From JAEMQF01 sp031396305 (lineage in GTDB: Bacteria; Pseudomonadota; Gammaproteobacteria; Burkholderiales; Burkholderiaceae_C), in the NCBI GenBank assembly GCA_031396305.1, contig JANNKM010000489.1:1-6073 (forward strand): a stretch of 6,073 nt of DNA, read 5' to 3'. The notes beneath the pieces are model-generated. The model saw only the letters and a program-made list of their open reading frames with translations, did not search any database and was not told the origin of the DNA. Each line of letters starts with the position of its first letter. Positions within the stretch are counted from its first letter, which is position 1. A program made the translations under genes and the position numbers. Positions 1 through 5,550 of the stretch are shown here, in pieces.

Positions 1-225
1 AATGCCGGTCTCGATGATCAGTTCGGGCTGAATCGTCCAGATCAGTTCCTGCATCGCGACGATGTCCTGCGGGTACTGAATGATGGGTCGGCCCAGCCAC
101 GAGAAGTTGTAGGAGTACTTCGGTACGGTCGATGCCTTCAAGAAGGTCGAGGCGCAGTCCACCAGTTCCCGATTGCGCCCATTGTCATCAAGGCGCTGTG
201 CCACTTCTTTGTCAAAAGGAATCAT
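1..225 (-). CDS. CmcI/rhamnosyl-O-methyltransferase family protein, partial (C-terminus beyond window)
   Basis: Only the first 75 residues are visible; the gene runs off the left edge. The segment FSWLGRPIIQYPQD (residues 41-54), then MQELIW (58-63) and the LIIETG stretch (69-74), is the hallmark N-terminal part of the cephalosporin hydroxylase (CmcI, PF04989) family. The ETG is the start of SAM-binding motif I. Despite the name, characterised and predicted members include SAM-dependent sugar O-methyltransferases such as those acting on rhamnosyl groups. The start is the ATG at 225-223. It has only a weak AGG upstream, and a TTG six codons earlier is a less likely alternative. It lies 54 bases after the reductase gene on the same strand, so it probably belongs to the operon. 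I infer O-methylation of the CDP-sugar or of the transferred sugar. Family membership is fairly certain; substrate is not. Confidence 0.85.
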   Translation of the reverse strand, partial: MIPFDKEVAQRLDDNGRNRELVDCASTFLKASTVPKYSYNFSWLGRPIIQYPQDIVAMQELIWTIQPELIIETGI

Positions 226-279
226 GATTGACCTGGTCTGCAAGAGAGGTTGACTAAGGCGACTTTCGATCCCGTGCAT

Positions 280-1131
280 TCATGCACTTCCGAGGCAACG
301 GTCGAGCTTGCGCCGGTCGCCCCAGAAGGCCATGGGTTCGTAGTCAGGGTAGGGGTAGACGCCGAATTCGGGCTGGATCGACCAACCATGTTGCTCGATC
401 CAGCCTTCAACCAGACTTCGCACCGAAATCGGCTTGCCGGAACAGACGTTGACGACACCATTGTCGCGCTGCTTTCCAGCGAGTCCAACGAGATACCTGG
501 CCACGTCGGCCACCGGCAGAAAGTCGCGCAGTTGTTCGCCACCCGACATCGGAAAGCGCTTCTCCGCGCGTGTGACCGCGCTGCGCAACTGAGGCAGCAA
601 CGATGTCGCAGATTGGCCTTCGCCATGCATGTAGAAAAGGCGGGCCCACGTCAGGGCGAACTGCTTTTCGCGCTTCAAGAAACCAAGTTGACGCCGCAAC
701 CCGTCCTTGGAATAAGCGTAGGGCACGACCGGACGGACATCGAGATCTTCATTCAGCGGGCCAGACATCAAGCCGTACTCGAGACAGGTCCCTGCCACGA
801 CCAGATTGGGCAAACCGGACATGACCAGTTGCTTGATGAACCGATACTGCATCGGAAGTTCGTTTTCGAAGTGATGCAGCGACCAATAGTTCGGCAAGCC
901 GCCCCAGGCGAGGTGGATCAGCGCTTCAGGGCGACCACACAGTTCGTACGCCTGCTCGCCGGGGATCGCTGGATCGATGCGAACGACACGGTGGCGCCCG
1001 GCCTGCGGCAGCGGCCGCGAGGAAGGTCGCATCAGCAGCGTGGCCGTCAGGCCTTGCTGCTCCAGCTCGTCCAGCACATGCCGCCCGATGAAACCCGTGG
1101 CACCGCTGACCGCGATATTCAAGGTGAGCAC
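280..1131 (-). CDS. NAD(P)-dependent epimerase/dehydratase family protein, probable CDP-4-keto-sugar reductase
   Basis: This is an extended short-chain dehydrogenase/reductase of 283 residues. The nucleotide-binding motif GATGFIG is at residues 10-16, and the YxxxK catalytic pair is Y138/K142 within PYAYSK. GEQLRDFLPVADVA (198-211) resembles the GEQIRDFIFVDDV of Salmonella RfbJ (CDP-abequose synthase), as I recall it, which reduces the C4 ketone of a CDP-sugar. A C-terminal PMAFWGD stretch (266-272) precedes the end. As the last enzyme after the dehydratase, epimerase and C-methyltransferase, it most likely reduces the C4 keto group to give the finished 6-deoxy-3-C-methylhexose. Epimerase activity cannot be excluded. 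The start is uncertain. The GTG at 1131 gives a 13-base overlap with the methyltransferase gene. A TTG at 1122 would give a TTGA stop/start overlap and an N-terminus beginning directly before NIAVSGATG. Neither has a strong ribosome binding site. Confidence 0.88.
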   Translation of the reverse strand: MLTLNIAVSGATGFIGRHVLDELEQQGLTATLLMRPSSRPLPQAGRHRVVRIDPAIPGEQAYELCGRPEALIHLAWGGLPNYWSLHHFENELPMQYRFIKQLVMSGLPNLVVAGTCLEYGLMSGPLNEDLDVRPVVPYAYSKDGLRRQLGFLKREKQFALTWARLFYMHGEGQSATSLLPQLRSAVTRAEKRFPMSGGEQLRDFLPVADVARYLVGLAGKQRDNGVVNVCSGKPISVRSLVEGWIEQHGWSIQPEFGVYPYPDYEPMAFWGDRRKLDRCLGSA

Positions 1132-2348
1132 TTCAAGGTTGGAACTGCCCTGACGAACCGCCCACCCCAGGCGCGTATGTAGTCAAGCTGGCCGATGACT
1201 TCAGTCTCGAGGTTCCACGGCAGGATCACCACGAAGTGCGGACGCCGATCGGCCAACCGGCTTTCATCGACGATGGGAATTCGACTGCCTGGCATGTACT
1301 TCCCCTGCTTGGCCGGATTGCGATCGACGACGAATGACACGAGGTCGGGCCGCACCCCGGCATAGTTCATCAGCGTATTGCCTTTCGCGGCAGCGCCGTA
1401 CGCGGCCACCAGCTGGTGTTCCGCTCTTGCTTGAAGCAAGAAAGCAAGAAAGTCGTTCTTCACTTTGTCGGCGGCGACCTGAACCCCACCATAGTAGTCG
1501 GGAGTGAGCAGACCGGCCCGCGCCTCACGCTCCAACACTGCCGCAACCTGAGGGCCGATCCGACGGGTGCCGCTCGCGAGGCGCTGTGCGAACACGCGCA
1601 GGCTACCCCCGTGGGTGGGATGTTCTTCGACATCGAAGACACGCAGTCCATTGTTGGCAAAGATACGCTGGACGGCAGTCAGCGAGAGGTAGGAGTAGTG
1701 CTCGTGATACGCCGTGTCGAACTGGTTCTCGGCAACCATTCGCAGCAGGTGTGGAAACTCGAATGTCGCCACGCCGTCGTCCTTCAGCAGGACCGCGAAT
1801 CCGGCGACAAAGTCGTTGATGTCCGGGACATGGGCCAGCACGTTGTTGGCCGCGATCAGGTCGGCACGCCGGCCGAGATTGACCAACTCATGCGCAAGCG
1901 CAACGCAGAAGAAGCGCTCGACGATTTCGATGCCCTTCGTCTTCGCGACGGCAGCCGTACTTGCCGTGGGTTCAATGCCCAGGCAAGGGATTCCTCGCTG
2001 TTGCACGTACTGCAGCAGGTACCCGTCATTGGCCGCGACCTCGATGACGAGGCTGCGACTGCTCAGCTGAAAGCGCTCTTGCATGGCCTGCACATAATTT
2101 TGCGCATGGGCCAGCCAGGAAGACGAAAAGGAGCTGAAGTAAGCGTAGTCATTGGTGAACAGCGCTTCGCGCCCCGCGTGATCTTCCGTCTGCACCAGCC
2201 AACACTGCGTGCAGACGAGCAGGCGCAGCGGGTACCAGGTCTCGGGCGCACGCAGTCCGGCTTCGGTCAGGTAGGCGTTGGACGGCGGAGCGCTGCCCAG
2301 GTCCAGAAAGGGCAGCCTCAGTTCCGCGGCGCAGTGCCGGCACTTCAA
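1119..2348 (-). CDS. Class I SAM-dependent sugar C-methyltransferase (TylC3/TcaB9-like)
   Basis: The 409-residue product has the three-part layout of NDP-4-keto-sugar C3-methyltransferases. First comes an N-terminal zinc-binding domain with C3, C6, C46 and C49. Then a Rossmann SAM domain has motif I VIEVAANDG (101-109). Last is a C-terminal domain with YGAAAKGNTLMNY (317-329). From memory, the residues studied in TcaB9 (D-tetronitrose pathway) are Y76, H181, Y222, E224 and H225. With a constant offset of eight these fall on Y68, H173, Y214, E216 and H217, the last three in the YHEHYSY block. The active site therefore looks complete. Family enzymes remove the C3 proton of a 4-keto sugar and add a methyl from SAM. 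Here the substrate should be CDP-4-keto-6-deoxyhexose. Translation starts at a TTG (2348-2346) overlapping the preceding stop as TTGA, with AAGGAG seven bases upstream. The methylation site (C3) is inferred by homology. Confidence 0.93.
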   Translation of the reverse strand: MKCRHCAAELRLPFLDLGSAPPSNAYLTEAGLRAPETWYPLRLLVCTQCWLVQTEDHAGREALFTNDYAYFSSFSSSWLAHAQNYVQAMQERFQLSSRSLVIEVAANDGYLLQYVQQRGIPCLGIEPTASTAAVAKTKGIEIVERFFCVALAHELVNLGRRADLIAANNVLAHVPDINDFVAGFAVLLKDDGVATFEFPHLLRMVAENQFDTAYHEHYSYLSLTAVQRIFANNGLRVFDVEEHPTHGGSLRVFAQRLASGTRRIGPQVAAVLEREARAGLLTPDYYGGVQVAADKVKNDFLAFLLQARAEHQLVAAYGAAAKGNTLMNYAGVRPDLVSFVVDRNPAKQGKYMPGSRIPIVDESRLADRRPHFVVILPWNLETEVIGQLDYIRAWGGRFVRAVPTLKCSP

Positions 2349-2905
2349 ATCTTCACTCCTTCGAATCGATCGTCGATCGGCGGATGGTTCGCGTCGCGTG
2401 GCGAGATTTCAGTCACGGCCAAGGGCCAGCTGATGCGCAGTCTTGGATCGAGGGGATTCAACCCGCCTTCTGCGCTGGAAGTATAGGCAGCCGAGTGGCA
2501 ATACAACAATTCCACGTCGTCGCTGACGGCTTGGAAACCATGCGCAAAGCCTTGCGGTATCAACAGGGCCAGACCACTCTCGGCGGACAGCTTCACGCCA
2601 TGCGAGCACAGGAATGTGGGTGCGCCGCGCCGCAGATCCACCGCGACATCCCAAACTTCGCCGCGCAAGCAGGTCACCAGTTTCATCTCGGCATGCGGCG
2701 GATACTGAAAATGCATGCCACGCAGCGTGCCGCGTGTGGCTGTCCACGTGTGATTGATCTGGGCAATCGGACCGCGCCACCCAACGACGGCAAGTTCTTC
2801 GGCGCAGAACAGCCGCGACAAGAAGCCGCGCGCATCACCCAGTCGTTGGCGCTGCACGAGCACCAGCCCCGATACCGATGTTTCACTGAAAACAAAGCGC
2901 TTCAT
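2345..2905 (-). CDS. RmlC/RfbC-family nucleotide-sugar 3(,5)-epimerase
   Basis: The 186-residue product is a cupin of the dTDP-4-dehydrorhamnose 3,5-epimerase family, near the usual length. RGMH (62-65) carries the catalytic histidine H65. K75 lies in EMKLV. IPQGFAHGF (116-124) forms the core strand. Y135 and Y141 have the six-residue spacing of the RmlC active-site tyrosines. D171 in SPRD matches the SEKD aspartate that pairs with the histidine (106 residues apart here, about 107 in RmlC). The catalytic set seems complete. Its neighbours make CDP-4-keto-6-deoxyglucose and there is no dTDP-glucose gene, so a CDP-sugar substrate is inferred. It may invert C3 only or both C3 and C5; the sequence does not decide. 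The start is the ATG at 2905, sharing ATGA with the rfbG stop. The open frame extends upstream, but that part reads as arginine-rich antisense of rfbG with no family similarity. Confidence 0.92.
   Translation of the reverse strand: MKRFVFSETSVSGLVLVQRQRLGDARGFLSRLFCAEELAVVGWRGPIAQINHTWTATRGTLRGMHFQYPPHAEMKLVTCLRGEVWDVAVDLRRGAPTFLCSHGVKLSAESGLALLIPQGFAHGFQAVSDDVELLYCHSAAYTSSAEGGLNPLDPRLRISWPLAVTEISPRDANHPPIDDRFEGVKI
2356..2361 (-). promoter_or_regulatory. Ribosome binding site that fixes the TTG start of the C-methyltransferase
   Basis: The minus strand reads AAGGAG, then seven bases, then TTG AAG TGC. The site lies inside the last codons of the epimerase gene. It justifies the rare TTG start at 2348, which places the first zinc-ligand cysteine at residue 3. 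Confidence 0.8.
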
Positions 2906-3963
2906 TGCGCGGACTCGAAGTCGGCGATGTCGCCGATGCAAAGCAGCCGAGCGTCCTCGCCAGCGGCGAGTCGGCGGTACCAGGTCATGGTGCGGCGTAC
3001 CGCTTCGGCCAGTGCCCAGCGAGGCACCACCTTCAGCTGCGCACGCGCTTTGGCCACTTCCAGCGCGAGCCATCCCGCCTCATGCGGGCCGTTCGCCGTG
3101 CCTTCGCAAGTCCATTCGCCGCCGCCATACGCCTGGCTCGCCAAGGCGATCACATCGCCGACCGTCGCCGCCTCATGCGTCAATGGCCCGAGGTTGTATG
3201 CGCCGGCCAGTGCGGGCTCGTGATACAGCTGCTGTGCGAGCTGCAGATATCCGGCCAACGGGTCCAGCACATGTTGCCACGGGCGTATCGATTCAGGATG
3301 GCGAATTCCCAGGCTTTGCCCCGAGCCCCAGGCGCGCACCGCATCCGGGATCAGTCGATCGTCGGACCAGTCTCCCCCACCAATGACGTTGCCCGCCCGA
3401 GCGGTGGCGACACCGACGCCCTGCGCCATGAGAAAGGCGTCGCGATAGCTCGACACGACGAGCTCCGCGGCCGCTTTGCTGGCGCTGTACGGGTCATGCC
3501 CGCCGAGCGCGTCTTCCTCGCGGTACGGATAAGGCCATTCGCGATTGCGATAGACCTTGTCGGTTGTCACCACGACGACGCTGCGCACGCCGTTCAAACC
3601 ACGCAGCGCATCGAGAACATGGGCCGTTCCCATCACGTTGGTATCGAACGTTTCCAGCGGCTGCCGGTAGCTGGCACGCACCAGGGGCTGCGCGGCCATG
3701 TGGAACACCACTTCGGGATCGCTCGCGCGAACCAACGCCGCCACCGCGGCCGCATCGCGCACGTCGCGCAGGTGGTTGTCGAGCAATTCGTCGATGCGTG
3801 CGAGCGCAAACAGATTTGGCTGTGTTACAGGGGCAAGCGCCAGGCCCGACACGCGCGCGCCGAGCCGTGACAACCACACCGCGAGCCAGCCTCCCTTGAA
3901 GCCGGTGTGCCCTGTCAGCAGCACGCGCTTGTCGCGCCAGAAATTCGCGTCGGAGGAACTCAC
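2902..3963 (-). CDS. rfbG: CDP-glucose 4,6-dehydratase
   Basis: This enzyme converts CDP-glucose to CDP-4-keto-6-deoxyglucose with tightly bound NAD, the committed step to CDP-linked 6-deoxy sugars. The 353-residue product is an extended SDR. TGHTGFKGGWL (17-27) is the diagnostic glycine motif of this dehydratase; dTDP-glucose dehydratases have a different one. HMAAQPLVR (88-96), TTDKVYRN (133-140, with D135/K136 in the dehydratase acid/base position), YSASK (Y159/K163) and RPWQHVLDPLAGY (227-239) complete the family signature. Length fits the family (about 355-360). I chose the GTG at 3963-3961, which overlaps the rfbF stop as GTGA. A GTG four codons earlier (3975) is possible. The longer open frame to 4146 is unlike the family and overlaps rfbF. 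It is translationally coupled to rfbF before it and to the epimerase after it. Confidence 0.95.
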   Translation of the reverse strand: MSSSDANFWRDKRVLLTGHTGFKGGWLAVWLSRLGARVSGLALAPVTQPNLFALARIDELLDNHLRDVRDAAAVAALVRASDPEVVFHMAAQPLVRASYRQPLETFDTNVMGTAHVLDALRGLNGVRSVVVVTTDKVYRNREWPYPYREEDALGGHDPYSASKAAAELVVSSYRDAFLMAQGVGVATARAGNVIGGGDWSDDRLIPDAVRAWGSGQSLGIRHPESIRPWQHVLDPLAGYLQLAQQLYHEPALAGAYNLGPLTHEAATVGDVIALASQAYGGGEWTCEGTANGPHEAGWLALEVAKARAQLKVVPRWALAEAVRRTMTWYRRLAAGEDARLLCIGDIADFESAQ

Positions 3964-4730
3964 CAGCGTTTCCACGGCGCTCGGCCGGATTGCCAGAGTT
4001 CTTCGAGCAGATTCTTTTCGCGCAATGTGTCCATCGGCTGCCAGAAGCCGGTGTGCGCATACGCCATGAGTTGGCCGTCCGCGGCCAGGCCGGTGAGCGG
4101 TTCGCCCTCCCAGCTTGTCGAGTCCCCCGCGATCCGCTCCAGGCACAACGGCGACAGCACGAAGAATCCGCCGTTGATCAACCCGCCATCGCCACGCGGC
4201 TTTTCCAGAAAGCCCTGAACCTGTTTGCCGTTCAATTGAAGCGCTCCATAGCGGCCAGGCGGCTGCACGGCAGTCACTGTGGCGAGCTTGCCATGAGATT
4301 TGTGAAACTCGATCGTCGCTGCGATGTCAACGTCGGCAAGACCATCGCCGTAGGTAAAGCAAAACGCCACTTCATCCTTCACGTAGTGCGACACGCGCTT
4401 CAAGCGCCCGCCGGTCATCGATTCTTCGCCGGTGTTCACAAGCGTCACGCGCCAGGGTTCGGCCTGCCGGTGATGCACCTCCATCGAGTTGTCGGCCATG
4501 TTGAAGGTGACATCCGACATGTGCAAGAAGTAGTTGGCGAAGTACTCCTTGATGACGTACCCCTTGTAGCCGCAGCAGATGACGAACTCATTGACGCCGC
4601 CCGCCGAGTAGATCTTCATGATGTGCCACAGGATCGGCTTGCCGCCGATCTCGATCATGGGCTTGGGCTTGAGGTTCGTTTCCTCAGAAATCCGACTTCC
4701 CATGCCCCCGGCGAGAATCACAGCTTTCAT
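3960..4730 (-). CDS. rfbF: Glucose-1-phosphate cytidylyltransferase
   Basis: This enzyme joins CTP and glucose-1-phosphate to give CDP-glucose and pyrophosphate, the entry step of the CDP-sugar pathway. The 256 residues match the Salmonella RfbF length (257). The nucleotide-binding signature LAGGMGSR (6-13) is followed by KPKPM (21-25). YGDGLADVD (127-135) contains the metal-binding D129. EKP (176-178), INGGFF (185-190) and FWQPMDTLRE (229-238, with D234) are the remaining conserved blocks, and together they distinguish it from the thymidylyltransferase RmlA. The start ATG (4730-4728) has a GAGGA ribosome binding site six bases upstream. It is the first gene of the operon and sits just after a terminator-like hairpin. 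The product is cytosolic. Confidence 0.96.
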   Translation of the reverse strand: MKAVILAGGMGSRISEETNLKPKPMIEIGGKPILWHIMKIYSAGGVNEFVICCGYKGYVIKEYFANYFLHMSDVTFNMADNSMEVHHRQAEPWRVTLVNTGEESMTGGRLKRVSHYVKDEVAFCFTYGDGLADVDIAATIEFHKSHGKLATVTAVQPPGRYGALQLNGKQVQGFLEKPRGDGGLINGGFFVLSPLCLERIAGDSTSWEGEPLTGLAADGQLMAYAHTGFWQPMDTLREKNLLEELWQSGRAPWKRW

Positions 4731-4736
4731 CGACGG

Positions 4737-4741
4737 TCCTC
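4737..4741 (-). promoter_or_regulatory. Ribosome binding site of rfbF
   Basis: On the minus strand the bases read GAGGA, six bases before the ATG of rfbF. It is the clearest site at an operon-leading start and supports the ATG at 4730. It lies only eight bases after the T tract of the hairpin at 4749-4772. Confidence 0.75.
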
Positions 4742-4748
4742 GTTACCG

Positions 4749-4772
4749 AAAAAGCGCCTCGCGACGAGGCAC
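4749..4772 (-). terminator. Factor-independent terminator-like hairpin just upstream of rfbF
   Basis: On the minus strand GTGCCTCG, loop TCG, then CGAGGCGC form an eight-pair stem (one G-T wobble) followed immediately by TTTTT. A T tract is seen only in this direction, so it would stop transcripts coming from rng/mntA/hepT. It ends 18 bases before the rfbF ATG. That leaves almost no room for a separate promoter, so it could instead be an attenuator within the rfb leader. The short T tract makes its strength uncertain. Confidence 0.6.
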
Positions 4773-4856
4773 GGCTGGATTGTCCATGAAGGGCGCGGCG
4801 AGCCTGGGGCGTCGCCTCAACGGTTCGGGGTCGAACGCACCCGCGCATGCCCGCGT

Positions 4857-4875
4857 GAGGGTCTTGAAGACCCTC
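4857..4875. repeat. Perfect 19-base inverted repeat
   Basis: GAGGGTCTTGAAGACCCTC has nine-base arms around a single central base, or an eight-pair hairpin with a three-base loop in RNA. Neither strand has a T run after it, so it is not a simple terminator. It lies 127 bases upstream of the rfbF start. It could be a binding site for a dimeric regulator or an RNA hairpin; no function can be assigned from sequence. Confidence 0.6.
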
Positions 4876-4939
4876 CAGGTGCCGATCATGCCGCTGTCTT
4901 GGTGGGCGTCTCACCCGCTCTTGCGCCCAGGCGGCTCGC

Positions 4940-4965
4940 GTCGAGCACCGTGCAAGCAGCTCGAC
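4940..4965. repeat. Inverted repeat after the hepT remnant
   Basis: Seven-base arms GTCGAGC and GCTCGAC are separated by 12 bases. It begins ten bases beyond the stop of the hepT remnant. No T run follows on either strand. It may be a processing or Rho-linked end structure of the toxin-antitoxin transcript, or chance in G+C-rich DNA. Confidence 0.35.
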
Positions 4966-4974
4966 AGGACAAGC

Positions 4975-5146
4975 TCATTTCGGCGCATCCTTGACCGTGC
5001 GCAGACTGAGCAACAAGGCGGGCACATCCGAAACGACGATGCTCCACAAGGTGTCGCTGTCGATGCCCAGATAGCCGTGGATCAGCCGCGAACGAGATCA
5101 TGTCGTCGATGTAAAAGCGCCATTCGCGACCGACGGGCTCAGACAT
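4975..5146 (-). pseudogene. hepT: HepT-like HEPN toxin remnant with internal deletion and frameshift
   Basis: The first 17-20 residues, from the ATG at 5146 (MSEPVGREWRFYIDDMI), match the N-terminus of DUF86/HepT proteins. The frame then changes. From about base 5095 another frame reads SRSRLIHGYLGIDSDTLWS and runs to a TGA at 4977-4975, ending RTVKDAPK. That is the C-terminal part, including the RxxxxH (RSRLIH) ribonuclease motif. The two pieces total about 57 residues, whereas family members have roughly 110 or more, so about 55 middle residues are gone and the halves are out of frame. In the starting frame translation continues into unrelated sequence. The ATG overlaps the end of mntA by eight bases, the usual arrangement. 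HepT is a tRNA-targeting HEPN RNase in characterised systems; this copy should be inactive. An assembly error could also explain the break, but the size of the gap makes a true deletion more likely. Confidence 0.75.
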
Positions 5147-5429
5147 GGACGGCCTCGCGTTCGATGAAGGGGCGAAGTTCAGGCCGCAGTGCCTTGCGAG
5201 TGACCAGGTCGACCGGCCGGCCCAGCAGATCCTCCAGAAAGAACTGGACGCCGAAGTAGCGCTCCGACGTTGCCGGGCCGTCGAAGGACACGAGGATGTC
5301 GATGTCACTGTCGGCCCGGGCGGCGTCGCGCACGGTCGAGCCGAACAGCGCCAGGCTGGCAAGCCCGTAACGGGCCACCAGGGTCGGCTTGCTGAGAGCG
5401 AGCTTTTCGAGAACCTCCGCGCGACGCAT
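5139..5429 (-). CDS. mntA: MNT-type nucleotidyltransferase antitoxin (MntA-like)
   Basis: The 96-residue product is a minimal nucleotidyltransferase. The signature GSx10DxD is exact: G30-S31, ten residues, then D42-I43-D44. A third acidic residue, D74, lies in RPVDLVT. In HEPN/MNT systems this protein neutralises the HepT toxin by adding AMP to it. I chose the ATG at 5429, which gives the usual family length. AGGAG lies 11 bases upstream at 5441-5445, slightly far. The open frame extends to 5519, but that part is not family-like. The gene runs directly into the hepT remnant, so the antitoxin seems to have outlived its toxin. It starts 121 bases after the end of rng; I saw no convincing promoter or terminator between them. 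Confidence 0.85.
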   Translation of the reverse strand: MRRAEVLEKLALSKPTLVARYGLASLALFGSTVRDAARADSDIDILVSFDGPATSERYFGVQFFLEDLLGRPVDLVTRKALRPELRPFIEREAVHV

Positions 5430-5550
5430 GCGACGGCCTGCTCCTGGGCATTGGACCGGCCGAACCGCTGACTCCGGACGACCGTCGAATGATGCAATGA
5501 ATGCGGTGATTGTCGCCAAGTATGCATGCGCTGAGGCGGGTGTCAGCCCC

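Noticed and set aside
274..287. Small palindrome GTGCATTCATGCAC over the reductase stop codon
   Set aside because: The six-base arms with a two-base centre have no T tract and are too short to call a terminator or operator.
250..1182. Long plus-strand open frame opposite the reductase gene
   Set aside because: It is the antisense shadow of a recognisable SDR gene in G+C-rich DNA. It has no family motif and no context on the plus strand.
1416..2486. 356-codon plus-strand open frame opposite the C-methyltransferase
   Set aside because: The opposite strand encodes a complete, motif-rich enzyme. The plus-strand product has no recognisable domain and crosses a gene junction.
2906..3073. Upstream extension of the RmlC-family epimerase frame
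   Set aside because: The extra 56 residues are arginine-rich antisense-like sequence overlapping rfbG. The ATG at 2905 gives the family length and an ATGA overlap.
3964..4146. Upstream extension of the rfbG frame into rfbF
   Set aside because: The family start lies just before FWRDKRVLLTGHTGFKG. The extension is out of frame within rfbF and has no similarity to the family.
3990..4994. 334-codon plus-strand open frame opposite rfbF and the junction region
   Set aside because: It is an antisense shadow of rfbF continuing into the non-coding junction, with no recognisable motif.
4886..5527. 213-codon minus-strand frame covering mntA and hepT
   Set aside because: Its middle is mntA in the wrong frame. 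Only its later part, from the ATG at 5146, is the true hepT N-terminus, followed by frameshifted sequence.
5430..5550. Possible promoter or terminator between rng and mntA
   Set aside because: A weak stem (GCTGA/TCAGC) lacks a T tract, and the best -35/-10 pairing (near TTGGCG) has poor spacing or matches, so neither is supportable.
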